Origin: JAOABV01 sp964473505
GTDB lineage: Bacteria; Hydrothermota; Tepidihabitantia; Tepidihabitantales; CAIPLT01
Direction: 5' to 3'
DNA length: 51,358 bases
Assembly: GCA_964473505.1 (NCBI GenBank)
Contig: CAYYPG010000004.1
Location: forward strand, 1 to 51,358
Position 1 is the stretch's first letter; each line of letters opens with the position of its first letter. The notes under the pieces are model-generated. The model saw only the letters and a list, made by a program, of their open reading frames with translations. It made no database searches and was not told where the DNA came from. Positions 18,510 to 27,844 of the stretch are shown here, piece by piece. Made by a program: the position numbers and the translations under genes.

Positions 18510-19244
18510 TTAATGCCTTATGCCTAAGCGCAAATAGATTAACGGCCGAGTAATGCTCCACCAGCCAATCAATGGTCGCATTTTGGTATAAGGTATATTT
18601 TTTTGACTGGGATAATTAATTGTAATCGGCACTTCTTTTGTTTTAAAGCCAAGTTTTACTGCTTTGTAATACAAGTAAGGTTCAAGTTCATAACGGTTGA
18701 GCCATACTTGATTAATATTTATGCGGGGATGCGAGACAATAGAAGTCTTAAATGCCCGGATGCCACTTGAACCGTCAGTAATTTTTTTGCCGACTAAAAT
18801 TGAGAAGATAAAACTATATGCTTTAGTGCCGAATCGGCGATGACGAGGCATATTTGCCCAGCCACCACCTTTAAGATAACGCGAACCTTGCACAAAATCA
18901 TAATCATCTTTAATAATCGGCTCAAGTAAACTGGGAATTTCTTCAATTTTAGTTTTGCCCGTCCCATTTATTGGTACAATGATGGAGTAGCCATTTTTTT
19001 GACCATATTCAATTCCGGTTCGCAGAGCAGCCCCAACACCTAAATTTTTTTCGTGTTTGATTACCGCTGCACCGGCATTGATTGCTTCTAGGCTAGTTTT
19101 ATCAGTTGAACCATCATCAATAACCAACAAATCATAATTTAGCTTTTTTTTCAAATCCCTAATTACACCTCCGATCTTTTTTTCTTCATTCCAAACCGGA
19201 ATAATAATTAAGACTCTTTTAATTTTAACCGAATGATTCACCAT
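18510..19244 (-). CDS. GT2 family polyprenol-phosphate glycosyltransferase-like
   Basis: This 244-residue cytosolic GT-A enzyme most likely transfers a sugar from a nucleotide donor to polyprenyl phosphate. IIPVWNEEKKIG and VIDDGSTD (43-48) are the nucleotide-binding motifs, and QGSRYLKGGG and SSGIRAFK are typical of the DPM1/DpgS group. The usual DxD-like segment (D-A/G-D-G-Q) is replaced by INGTGKTKIEEIP (92-104), so metal binding may differ. There is no C-terminal membrane domain. It lies 396 nt downstream of the GT39-like gene's start on the same strand, a plausible donor-synthase/transferase pair. Confidence 0.85.
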   Translation of the reverse strand: MVNHSVKIKRVLIIIPVWNEEKKIGGVIRDLKKKLNYDLLVIDDGSTDKTSLEAINAGAAVIKHEKNLGVGAALRTGIEYGQKNGYSIIVPINGTGKTKIEEIPSLLEPIIKDDYDFVQGSRYLKGGGWANMPRHRRFGTKAYSFIFSILVGKKITDGSSGIRAFKTSIVSHPRININQVWLNRYELEPYLYYKAVKLGFKTKEVPITINYPSQKNIPYTKMRPLIGWWSITRPLIYLRLGIRH

Positions 19245-19386
19245 TAGTTTATACGACTAAAAATGTTTTCGTCTATCTCTTAAAAAGCAATCAAAGAAAA
19301 CATATTTTGTACAAGCAGAATAAATCTTATTTCTACTCAATTCGTCTTTTATCTTTTAATATTCTGCACAGTCTTATCACTATTCT

Positions 19387-19408
19387 TTATCGGTCTATTT
19401 ACCGATAA
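19387..19408 (-). terminator. Hairpin over the stop codon of the SDR gene
   Basis: TTATCGGT (19387-19394) pairs perfectly with ACCGATAA (19401-19408) around a 6-nt loop that contains the gene's stop codon. It is a possible terminator or 3' stabiliser, but there is no clear U-tract. Confidence 0.4.
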
Positions 19409-20333
19409 GCCATTCTTTAGTTTTCTTTAAACCATCATCTAAAGAGTACTTAGGAATCCAACGTAATTCTTTACGAATTTTCTCAATATTTACTACCCGA
19501 CGCCGAATGTTATCAATATCTCTGCGGTCAATATAAGTTGGTGTAATATTTTTTCCAAAAAGTTTAATGATTTTTTGAGCCAAGGTGTTAATTGAGGTCT
19601 CAATGCCGGTTCCGACATTATAGATTTGTCCGTCAGCTTTTTCGCTTGCGGCTAAAATCGTGGCCTCGACCGCATCATCAACATAAGTAAAATCTCGGGT
19701 TTGCTCACCGTCGCCATGAATACTTGGTGGTTGGTCTTTAATTACCGCATCAAAAAATTTACTAACGACGCCGCAATAAGGGTTATCTGGTCTTTGTTTG
19801 ATTCCATAAATGTTAGAATACCTTACAACTGTGGTAGGTAAACCATAGGTTTCGTAAAAGGAAAAACAGTAATTTTCTCCAGCCAATTTACTGGTAGCAT
19901 AAGGAGTAAAAGGATTAATTGCATCGTCCTCATTAATTGGTAGATAACGTGGATTGCCATAAATTGAAGTTGAGGAAGTATAAACAACTTTTATTCCTCT
20001 TTCTTTGGCGGCTAATAAGATATTCAATGTGCCCCCGATATTAACGGCAAAATCTTCTCGCGGATTTTGGGTTGAGACAATAATATTTCTTGCCGCCAGA
20101 TGGAACACCAAATCGACTTCTTTAACTAATTTTTTTACCAAATCTTCATCACACACACTACCCTCGACGAATTCAACCAAATTCGATTTCGGCAAATTTT
20201 CGATTTTGCCAGTAAAAAGGTCGTCGAGAACAATAGTTTTCACATTCTGGACAACTAACGCATCAACTAAATTTGAGCCGACAAAACCGGCGCCGCCGGT
20301 TACTAAAACTTTCATCTCACTTAACGGTTTCAT
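19395..20333 (-). CDS. NAD-dependent sugar-nucleotide epimerase/dehydratase
   Basis: This 312-residue extended SDR protein probably acts on a UDP-sugar, as UDP-glucose/UDP-GlcNAc 4-epimerases do. The Rossmann motif is VTGGAGFVGSN (11-21), the catalytic Ser is in TSSTSIYG, and YATSK gives Tyr145 and Lys149. RYSNIYG and GDGEQTRDFTYVDD are typical of the GalE/WbpP branch. An internal ATG at residue 7 is an alternative start. It follows the DegT aminotransferase gene by 12 nt and is probably in one operon with it. The exact sugar is not decidable. Confidence 0.9.
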   Translation of the reverse strand: MKPLSEMKVLVTGGAGFVGSNLVDALVVQNVKTIVLDDLFTGKIENLPKSNLVEFVEGSVCDEDLVKKLVKEVDLVFHLAARNIIVSTQNPREDFAVNIGGTLNILLAAKERGIKVVYTSSTSIYGNPRYLPINEDDAINPFTPYATSKLAGENYCFSFYETYGLPTTVVRYSNIYGIKQRPDNPYCGVVSKFFDAVIKDQPPSIHGDGEQTRDFTYVDDAVEATILAASEKADGQIYNVGTGIETSINTLAQKIIKLFGKNITPTYIDRRDIDNIRRRVVNIEKIRKELRWIPKYSLDDGLKKTKEWLIGK

Positions 20334-20344
20334 AATTATAGTCC

Positions 20345-21490
20345 CTATTTGTTAAAAAACTCTTTTATTGTCTCAACGACAATTTTCAAATCTTCTTCGG
20401 TAAAAAGTGGCTCGATTGGAAGACTCAAGACTTCACTACATAATCTCTCGGCATTCTTTAGTTTCCCGAAAACTTTCATTTTATCGTCAAACACTTTCAT
20501 CTGATACAAAGGTACTGGGTAATATACCATTGTCGCAATACCTTTTTCTTTAAGGAACTGTTGCAGTTCATCTCTTTTGCCATCTAACACTCGAATGGTA
20601 TATTGATGATAAACATGATATCCTTCAGATAATTCTTTAGGCAGTTTTATCCCTTTGATTGGTTTCAATGCTTCATTGTAGAATTGAGCGATTTTTTTTC
20701 TTCGATTATTAAATTCATCGATGTATTTAAATTTTGCCAACAGGATTGCGGCTTGCAAAGTATCCAAACGGGCATTATATCCAATATGGTCAACATTATA
20801 TTTATCTTTACCGCCATGTTTAATGAGCATTCGTATGAGTTCCGCTAAAACATCATCATTGGTCGCAACCATACCGCCATCGCCATAACCTCCCAAGTTT
20901 TTCGAAGGGAAGAAACTAAATGCGCCGGTAGTTCCGATTGAACCAAGTTTTTTATTATTCCACATACCACCAAATGCTTGAGCAACATCTTCCACAACAA
21001 AAAGATTAAACTCATTTGCAATTGCCATAATTTCGTCCATATTGCAAGCCTGTCCATAAAGATGAACTGGTATTATGCCGATAACCTTACGGTGTTTTTT
21101 TAAATACTTTCTGACTTTTTCCGTATCAAGATTATAAGTCTCTTTATCGACATCGATAAAAACCGGCTTAGCCCGTGCGCGAAGAATGGCATCACCGGTT
21201 GCGGTAAATGTAAATGGCGTAGTAATAATTTCGGCCTTGGCCTTAAAATATTCTTGACCGCAAAGTTTTATTGCTAAGGCCCTCAAAGAAAGAATTAAGG
21301 CTTCAGTTCCTGAAGACACTCCGATACAATGTTTTACACCTAGATATTGACTGACTTTTGTCTCCAGTTCTTTTACTTCTGGTCCTAGAATCCATTGTTG
21401 ATGTTCAAGACATTTTGCAATTGCGAAGTCGATTTCATTTTTCATATAGTTGTATTCTAATTTTAAATCAAGCATTGGAATTTGTTTCAT
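20345..21490 (-). CDS. DegT/DnrJ/EryC1 sugar aminotransferase (WbpE-like)
   Basis: This 381-residue PLP enzyme aminates a keto sugar nucleotide. SSGTEALILSLRAL binds the phosphate, VVEDVAQAFGG holds the ring-contacting Asp, and FFPSKNLGGYGDGG contains the Schiff-base Lys197. Its upstream neighbour encodes a WbpB-WbpD fusion. It therefore probably performs the WbpE step, 3-amination of UDP-2-acetamido-2-deoxy-3-oxo-glucuronate with glutamate. AGGAG lies 7 nt before the ATG. In known pathways WbpB and WbpE are coupled through 2-oxoglutarate recycling, which fits their adjacency. Confidence 0.92.
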   Translation of the reverse strand: MKQIPMLDLKLEYNYMKNEIDFAIAKCLEHQQWILGPEVKELETKVSQYLGVKHCIGVSSGTEALILSLRALAIKLCGQEYFKAKAEIITTPFTFTATGDAILRARAKPVFIDVDKETYNLDTEKVRKYLKKHRKVIGIIPVHLYGQACNMDEIMAIANEFNLFVVEDVAQAFGGMWNNKKLGSIGTTGAFSFFPSKNLGGYGDGGMVATNDDVLAELIRMLIKHGGKDKYNVDHIGYNARLDTLQAAILLAKFKYIDEFNNRRKKIAQFYNEALKPIKGIKLPKELSEGYHVYHQYTIRVLDGKRDELQQFLKEKGIATMVYYPVPLYQMKVFDDKMKVFGKLKNAERLCSEVLSLPIEPLFTEEDLKIVVETIKEFFNK

Positions 21491-21691
21491 AATTTCTCTC
21501 CTACTAAATTTTTATTTTGACTTTTAGTAACACAATTGCCTAACGATGACAAGCATAATTCGAATTTTGTATTTTTACATAATTCTCTTGATGATTAATA
21601 ATTTAATAAATTAACCATTAGAGTTTGTTTTATTGGTATCTAATTAAGAAATTTTAAGTCAAGACTTCTATCAATCTTTGCCTAATACTTT

Positions 21692-23278
21692 TTACAAAGT
21701 TTCCTTAATGACAACCAAGCTACCTTTTTTCAAAGAATATTTACTGCCACAGCTTTTACACGTTGCAATTTTGTTCTTTCTAATTTTTTTAAAGGGCACG
21801 CCACATTTACAAATCCAGCCGATTTGTCGAGCAGGGATACCAACAACTAAACCGTAATCAGGAACATCTTTTTTTACGACGGCACCGGCACCGACAAACG
21901 CATATCTGCCAATAGTGGTGCCACAGACAATGGTCGCATTTGCACCGATTGTGGCTCCTTTTTTAACCAGTGTTGGTAGAAACTCATTTTTCCGCTCAAT
22001 AAATGCGCGGGGATTATAAACATTAGTGAAGACACAACTTGGGCCACAAAATACCTCGTCTTCTAAGGTAACTGCTTTATAGATTGAAACATTATTTTGA
22101 ATTTTACAGTTATTGCCAATTTTAACATCCGGTCCGATCATCACATTTTGACCAATGACACAGTTCTGACCAATTTTTGTCCCTGATAAAATGTGCGAAA
22201 AGTGCCAAATTTTTGCGCCTTCGCCAATTTCAACATTATCATCAATGACTGCAGTGGGGTGGATATAATATTTTTTATCTTCAGAAATCGGTAATGTTGC
22301 ACCTCGATTGCTAATCGATTTTTCTGCTTGCTCTAAAACTTTTAATACTGTCAATGCTTCTTCACCATCAGTTTTGGGTTTTGTCCGTTTTGAGACGCAT
22401 TCAATAAAGTGTTTCATCTCTTCTTTTAGCGGTTCCCTATGTTCAAATTCAATGCAATAATATTCGGCTTTGTGAACTACAGGAATTTTTCCTTTATCCC
22501 ATTCAATTTTATGGGGATAAATAAATAATTTTTCTTGGGTCAAATCATCAAATACGGCCATTGCCTTCGAGCCTACTGCAACCAATTTTTGTTCTTTGAA
22601 AGGGTGAAGCCAACTAACAAAAATATGAGCTTTGATTTCATTACTAAACTCTAATGTTGTTAAGGTGACATCAAATATATCTTTATTTATATAACTTTCC
22701 CCAAAACAACTAATTTTTATCGGTTCGCTTCCGATTAGCATTAAAATTACGGAAATATCATGAGGCGCGAAACTCCACAAAATATTTTCTTCAATGCGTA
22801 ATTTACCAATATTCAGGCGATTAGAATAGATATATTGGATTTTGCCTAACTCACCCCGATCGATAATTTCTTTTAATTTAATGACTGCAGGATGATATTG
22901 CAAAATGTGTCCAACCATCAGTATTCTATTCTTAGCCTTTGCTAAATTAACTAACTCTTTGCCGTGAATATAGTTTAAGGCTAACGGTTTTTCGACAAAC
23001 ACATCTTTATTCGCAAGAAGTGCTTGCTTTACTAATTGATAATGGGTTTTTGACGGTGTTGAAATCGCTACTGCTGTTATACAAGGGTCATCAATCACAT
23101 CATCGGTATTTGTTGTGTAATGCAATTCAGGAAACTCATTTTTCCGTTTTTCAATAATATTAAGATCGGTATCGCAGACTTTTCTAACCACATTTAATTC
23201 ATACAGATTACGTAAGATATTTTTTCCCCAATCGCCAATTCCAATTACTGCAATATTTAAATTTTTTGTTTCAGCCAT
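21692..23278 (-). CDS. WbpB-WbpD fusion with C-terminal zinc ribbon
   Basis: This 528-residue protein joins three parts. Residues 1-325 form a Gfo/Idh/MocA oxidoreductase (VIGIGDWGKN at 11-20, EKPLALN at 96-102, GHILQYHPA at 123-131), as in WbpB, which oxidises UDP-GlcNAc-uronate at C3. Residues 338-485 are a left-handed beta-helix acyltransferase (KIWHFSHI, many hexapeptides such as IGQNVMIGPDVKIG), as in WbpD, which acetylates the 3-amino group. Residues 490-510 hold CxC and CxxC pairs (C490, C492, C507, C510) of a small zinc ribbon. Separate genes in Pseudomonas do these steps. AGAGGT precedes the ATG and a consensus promoter lies upstream. Confidence 0.92.
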   Translation of the reverse strand: MAETKNLNIAVIGIGDWGKNILRNLYELNVVRKVCDTDLNIIEKRKNEFPELHYTTNTDDVIDDPCITAVAISTPSKTHYQLVKQALLANKDVFVEKPLALNYIHGKELVNLAKAKNRILMVGHILQYHPAVIKLKEIIDRGELGKIQYIYSNRLNIGKLRIEENILWSFAPHDISVILMLIGSEPIKISCFGESYINKDIFDVTLTTLEFSNEIKAHIFVSWLHPFKEQKLVAVGSKAMAVFDDLTQEKLFIYPHKIEWDKGKIPVVHKAEYYCIEFEHREPLKEEMKHFIECVSKRTKPKTDGEEALTVLKVLEQAEKSISNRGATLPISEDKKYYIHPTAVIDDNVEIGEGAKIWHFSHILSGTKIGQNCVIGQNVMIGPDVKIGNNCKIQNNVSIYKAVTLEDEVFCGPSCVFTNVYNPRAFIERKNEFLPTLVKKGATIGANATIVCGTTIGRYAFVGAGAVVKKDVPDYGLVVGIPARQIGWICKCGVPFKKIRKNKIATCKSCGSKYSLKKGSLVVIKETL

Positions 23279-23329
23279 AATTACCTCTTATCAAGATTTT
23301 CAATTTCATCTAGCAAATAAATATTTTGT

Positions 23330-23358
23330 ATTATAAATAATCATATTATGTTTGTCAA
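23330..23358 (-). promoter_or_regulatory. Consensus promoter of the WbpB-WbpD fusion operon
   Basis: On the minus strand, TTGACA (23353-23358), a 17-nt spacer and TATAAT (23330-23335), both perfect consensus hexamers. Transcription would start near 23323, about 45 nt before the ATG. It would drive the fusion gene and probably the DegT and SDR genes. Confidence 0.85.
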
Positions 23359-23395
23359 TAAAATTGTCTGTGCGCTGTCTAAATTGTTATATATC

Positions 23396-23424
23396 TTGAC
23401 ACCAATTAAAATAATGAATACTAT
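23396..23424 (+). promoter_or_regulatory. Promoter of the YfhO gene
   Basis: TTGACA (23396-23401), 17-nt spacer, TACTAT (23419-23424). The start would be near 23431, about 29 nt before the ATG. It is back to back with the promoter at 23330-23358, with about 40 bp between the two -35 boxes. Confidence 0.75.
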
Positions 23425-23459
23425 ATACCCAAATTTTAATTATGTGTTGATTACTAACA

Positions 23460-25739
23460 ATGAAGGAAATAAAGAAACCCAAACAACCGACAGGACATAA
23501 ACTTTCTTTCCCGCCATTTTTTTATTATTTAATCATCATTATACTACTTATCATTATTTATTATTCCGAAATTATTATTCAGAAAAAATTTCTTTGGGAT
23601 GATGTACTTTATCAATGGTATCCTTTTTTAACCTTTGCCAAGGATTGTTATAAAATCCTCAAATTACCTGTATGGAATCCTTATGTATTTTCCGGCGTTC
23701 CTTTCTTAAATGATATTGCTTGGGGAACTTTTTATCCCATTAATCTACTGTTTATTTTTATAAACGGCACAAGGCCATTGCAGTTTATACAGATAGAATT
23801 ATTTATGCTTTTTCATCTTTTTCTTATAGGGTTTTTTACTTTTCTCTTATTAAAAGAGTTGAAAGTTGATAGCACTTTAAGTTTTTACGGCGCCATCGTC
23901 TTTATGTTTTCTGGCTATGTGAGTCTGCGGTCAATTCAAATTAGTCCAATAAATGTTTTTGCCTGGAGTATCGGTATATTTTATTTTTTCATAAGAATCT
24001 TATCTCATCAACAGATAAGTGATGTGATATTAGGCGGATTTGCCCTTGGGCTAGCGATTTTAGGTGGTCATCCGCAATTTATACTTTATTTGGTCTATGC
24101 CTTAGTACTTTATTATATTTATTATACAATAGTTCTTCAGAGACAGAATTTAATAAAATGGTTACGGATTTCTCTCAGTAAAATTATACTTATGTTTATA
24201 ATCGGTCTTGGTATTTCGATGGTTCAATATTATCCGTCTTTCAAATATCTCCCTTATACACTAAGAGAAAAAATGACATACGAGCAGACTGTTGACGGTT
24301 CTTTATTACCAATTCAATGTTTAAACATCTTTGTGCCGAAGTTTTTTGGCAGTGTCAGCGGTGATGGTACTGATACCGTTCCATATTGGCTAGCACAATT
24401 TGGCCACTATTATTGGGAAAGTGGAATCTATATCGGAATTTTGCCATTTTGGTTCGCCATTTTAGCAATAATTTTTTCTACGCGTAAAACAAAATATATA
24501 TTTATGATTGTCGCCATCTTGGCACTGCTTTTCGCTATGGGCAAATATTTTCCCCTTTATAAATTTTTCTGGTCGATTGTACCGGGATTACGACTGTTTC
24601 GCTTTCCGGTGCGTTTTCTGAGTATTTATACGCTAAGCGTTGGTCTTTTGTCAGTCTGGGGATTAGAATTTTTTGTTGGAGGTGGTGAGAAGTCCTTGTT
24701 AAAATTAAAAAAGTTCGCCAAATATTTGACTTATATATTAGTGATAATGCTTTTTATTTATATTTTATTCATCACCGGAACATTAAAAGATTTAAGTCAT
24801 TATTTTAACAACACTCAAATCTATAAAAATTGTCAAAAACAATTCGGGTTGTTTTTTTTCTATCTTTTTCTTACGTGGTTATTTTTTATTGTTAGGACAA
24901 AGACGAATGTTAAACCGATATTTTTTATTTTGGGTGCTTGTGTTATAAGTTTTCTTGACCTCTACCAATTTGGAAATAAATTCAGTAAAAGCGACCGATC
25001 ACCAACAGATTACTATCCATATACTAAATTAGTTGCAAACCTGCAAAAAGAGCGACAAAAAGAGATTTTTCGGATTAGAACCCGAGAAGATGGTTATATG
25101 ATTTTAAAACGAAATGAAGGCTGCTTTTGGAAATTAGAAGCCTTAGAAGGATACACCGCATTAAATTTGCAGCGCTATATGACATTTAAATTACCTGTCC
25201 CGCGTTGGGCTGAACTCTTAAATGCAAAATATCTCATACATATTGATACCATAAATAACCGAATGGGTTTAATTCAAAATCCTAAATACTTGCCTCGCGC
25301 TTTCTTCTGTTCTGATTATCGAGTGATAAAAGATGATGATAAAATCTTACGCCTTCTAGCAAATGACAGTTTTGATGTCAGTCAAATTGTAATCTTAGAA
25401 GAAGAACCTGATGGTAAATTAACAGGTCAAAAAGCTAACGCCCAAGTTTCAATTCAAAATTTGGAGATTGATTATATTAAGGTTATTGTGCAAACTGACC
25501 AACCAGGATTTTTGGTGTTATCTGAGATATATTATCCTGAATGGAAGGCACGATTAGATAAAAATTTGACCAAAATTTATCGGGCGAACTATTGTTTAAG
25601 AGCAGTATATGTTCCGCAAGGTGAACATATTATCGAATTGTATTATGATAAGCATAATATAAAAATCGGCGGTCTAATGACATTTTTGACAATTGTAATA
25701 TCAATTGGAATAATCATTATTCCATATCGTTTCAAATAG
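23460..25739 (+). CDS. YfhO family membrane protein
   Basis: This 759-residue protein has a basic N-terminus, roughly twelve hydrophobic segments and a C-terminal soluble domain (about residues 510-730) followed by a last membrane helix. The first-loop motif WDDVLYQWYPF and the next lines WNPYVFSGVPFLNDI and FYPINLLF are hallmarks of the YfhO family. Bacillus members are GT-C-like enzymes that glycosylate teichoic acids. Here it faces a surface-sugar operon, so a role in modifying a lipid-linked or surface glycan is likely. No Shine-Dalgarno is visible before the ATG. Confidence 0.88.
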   Translation: MKEIKKPKQPTGHKLSFPPFFYYLIIIILLIIIYYSEIIIQKKFLWDDVLYQWYPFLTFAKDCYKILKLPVWNPYVFSGVPFLNDIAWGTFYPINLLFIFINGTRPLQFIQIELFMLFHLFLIGFFTFLLLKELKVDSTLSFYGAIVFMFSGYVSLRSIQISPINVFAWSIGIFYFFIRILSHQQISDVILGGFALGLAILGGHPQFILYLVYALVLYYIYYTIVLQRQNLIKWLRISLSKIILMFIIGLGISMVQYYPSFKYLPYTLREKMTYEQTVDGSLLPIQCLNIFVPKFFGSVSGDGTDTVPYWLAQFGHYYWESGIYIGILPFWFAILAIIFSTRKTKYIFMIVAILALLFAMGKYFPLYKFFWSIVPGLRLFRFPVRFLSIYTLSVGLLSVWGLEFFVGGGEKSLLKLKKFAKYLTYILVIMLFIYILFITGTLKDLSHYFNNTQIYKNCQKQFGLFFFYLFLTWLFFIVRTKTNVKPIFFILGACVISFLDLYQFGNKFSKSDRSPTDYYPYTKLVANLQKERQKEIFRIRTREDGYMILKRNEGCFWKLEALEGYTALNLQRYMTFKLPVPRWAELLNAKYLIHIDTINNRMGLIQNPKYLPRAFFCSDYRVIKDDDKILRLLANDSFDVSQIVILEEEPDGKLTGQKANAQVSIQNLEIDYIKVIVQTDQPGFLVLSEIYYPEWKARLDKNLTKIYRANYCLRAVYVPQGEHIIELYYDKHNIKIGGLMTFLTIVISIGIIIIPYRFK

Positions 25740-25810
25740 ATAGTCAGCTTAAAGATCAGAAAAAATCGGTTTTACTGCAAGCAGTTTATTAAGAAGTTAG
25801 AGTACAATAT

Positions 25811-26242
25811 TTAAAACGGTAAGTCGTCGATGTTCTCTTGGGAAATATTGGCTTCATCAATATCTTCTTCGGGTAAAGGTTCAGGTTCGCTTCCTAACTT
25901 ATCTAAGATTTGCACTCGGTTCGCAACAATTTCTACTCGTTTTTGTTTATTGCCATTTTGGTCAATCCAAGTTCGACTACTCAGTCGACCTTCAATAAGC
26001 ACGGAACTGCCTTTTTTAAGTCGCTCATTACACATTTCTGCCCATCGACCAAAAGTTCTAACATTAAAGAAACTTGTGTCGTCTTTCCATTCCTGGGTTT
26101 CTTTGTTTTGATAACGACGATTTACCGCAATCGAAAAACCACAGATAGGAGTACCTTTCGGCGTATATTTTATCTCCGGGTCTCGTACTGCGCGTCCCAT
26201 AATTACTACATAATTTAACGACCCTAATCGTAAATCAGCCAT
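25811..26242 (-). CDS. ssb: Single-stranded DNA-binding protein
   Basis: This 143-residue protein has an OB-fold with LNYVVIMGRAVRDPEIKYT and FGRWAEMC, an acidic linker (PLPEEDIDEANIS) and the conserved C-terminal tip DDLPF, which recruits replication and repair partners. AGGAG lies 6 nt before the ATG. It follows rpsF by 61 nt, the common rpsF-ssb pairing, but rpsR and rplI do not follow; the next gene is the convergent yfhO. Confidence 0.96.
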   Translation of the reverse strand: MADLRLGSLNYVVIMGRAVRDPEIKYTPKGTPICGFSIAVNRRYQNKETQEWKDDTSFFNVRTFGRWAEMCNERLKKGSSVLIEGRLSSRTWIDQNGNKQKRVEIVANRVQILDKLGSEPEPLPEEDIDEANISQENIDDLPF

Positions 26243-26303
26243 ATATAACTCCTTTTTTTTATTTATAATTTAATTGAATCTAATCAACAAGTCAACCATA
26301 AAA

Positions 26304-26591
26304 TTAATCTTTCTTGATAATCGCAGTCCTCAAAATCTCTTCCCGATGTTTAATCGCTTCTTTAACTCCGGCGGTTGCTGTCGGTGGAGCTGAAAAACGA
26401 ATAGTTAAGTATGTTCCTTTGGTTTCTTTTTTCACCGGATAAGCAAAATTTCGTTGTTGGGCGACGGTTTCCAGAATTTCGGCTCCTTGTTGCTGAGCGA
26501 TGATATTTCTTAATTCATCCTTAAGATTATTTAGTTCCTCTTCGGACAGCTTTGAGGAAATGATAAATACTGCTTCATAATTTCTTTCCAT
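26304..26591 (-). CDS. rpsF: 30S ribosomal protein S6
   Basis: This 95-residue protein of the small subunit platform normally binds S18. It begins RNYEAVFII and contains the family signature FAYPVKKETKGTYLTIRF. The C-terminus is short (REEILRTAIIKKD) with no long acidic tail. GGAGG lies just before the ATG. It is first in a two-gene unit with ssb. Confidence 0.96.
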   Translation of the reverse strand: MERNYEAVFIISSKLSEEELNNLKDELRNIIAQQQGAEILETVAQQRNFAYPVKKETKGTYLTIRFSAPPTATAGVKEAIKHREEILRTAIIKKD

Positions 26592-26737
26592 TTTGCCTCC
26601 ATATAATAAAATTACAAATGTAGTTCCGAAACTTAAAATCGGCTACTTTTTACTGTTGTTAATTTTGCTTCAAAGTTGTTAATTTCATAAAGAGAACAAC
26701 AAGTGTGTCTCGAATTTTTCATAAAAAATTTAGCCTT

Positions 26738-27799
26738 CTATCGAGTTGCAAATTTAATTAATATTATATCTCCGTCTTTGACAATATAATTTTTACCTTC
26801 GACCAATACTTTTCCCGATTCTTTCGCCTTAGAAAAACTGCCGGCCGATACCAAATCATTAAACTGTAATACCTCGGCTTTGATAAAACCTTTAGCCATA
26901 TCCGAATGAATTTTGCCGGCAGCATCAATAATGTTAGTTCCACGTTTGATTGCCCAAGCTCGACTTTCTTCGCCTTTGATTGTATAAAATCGAATCAAAT
27001 CAAGTTGCCGAAAACATGCTTCCACAATTCCCTCAGCACCTTGTGCCGAGAGACCGAGACCCAGTCTTATCTCCACTTTCTCGGTTTCGCTAAAACCTTC
27101 CAATGCTTGTTCTAAAGATACGGAAAACAGATAAACATTTTTATTATTTAATACGGTAAATGACTTTAGATCGGTCTTGGTTTTGTCCGAACAATTTATG
27201 GCATAAATTACTGGTTTTAATACAAAGAGGTTTAAATCTTTTACTAATTCATAATCATTAGGGTCTAATTTGAGTCCGGCAAATTCTTTGACCAGATTAT
27301 TTTTAAGATATTCCAAAACACCAAGCCGATGTTTATCTTCCGCCGTGTGTAGTTCTTTCTTTTGTTTCTCAATTTGTTTATTGATAATTTCTAAATCGGC
27401 AAGGGCTAATTCGCTCTCAACGATTTCTAAATCTCGTATTGGGTCAATAGTATTGTAAATATGGGGTATGGTCTCATCTTTAAAATTTCTAATGATATGT
27501 AATATTAAATGAACTTCCCGAATGTAAGAGAGAAATTTATTCCCCAAACCTTCCCCTTGATGGGCACCTTTTACTAAACCGGCGATATCAATAAACTCAA
27601 TTGTGGCCGGTGTAACTTTGGGTGGCTTTAAAATCTGTTGGATAATGTTTAATCTTTCATCTGGTATCGTGACAATTCCGACATTTTTCTCAATTGTCGT
27701 AAACGGATATAAATCAACTCGGGCGTGGGCTTGGGTTAATAGGTTGAAGAACGAAGATTTGCCCACATTAGGCAATCCGACCAAACCAACTTTTAACAT
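26738..27799 (-). CDS. ychF: Ribosome-binding ATPase YchF
   Basis: This 353-residue Obg-family P-loop protein prefers ATP and binds ribosomes; in E. coli it affects stress responses. G1 is GLPNVGKSS (8-16), and G3 is DIAGLVKGAHQGEGLGN. The insertion that makes the coiled domain is rich in Lys/Glu around 130-165, and the C-terminal TGS domain ends VLVEGKNYIVKDGDIILIKFAT. The length is normal. A weak GGGGAT precedes the ATG. It is separated from pth upstream by a degenerate repeat array. Confidence 0.96.
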   Translation of the reverse strand: MLKVGLVGLPNVGKSSFFNLLTQAHARVDLYPFTTIEKNVGIVTIPDERLNIIQQILKPPKVTPATIEFIDIAGLVKGAHQGEGLGNKFLSYIREVHLILHIIRNFKDETIPHIYNTIDPIRDLEIVESELALADLEIINKQIEKQKKELHTAEDKHRLGVLEYLKNNLVKEFAGLKLDPNDYELVKDLNLFVLKPVIYAINCSDKTKTDLKSFTVLNNKNVYLFSVSLEQALEGFSETEKVEIRLGLGLSAQGAEGIVEACFRQLDLIRFYTIKGEESRAWAIKRGTNIIDAAGKIHSDMAKGFIKAEVLQFNDLVSAGSFSKAKESGKVLVEGKNYIVKDGDIILIKFATR

Positions 27800-27844
27800 T
27801 ATCAGAAATCCCCAAAACCTAATATTCGAAATGAATTTATCTTA

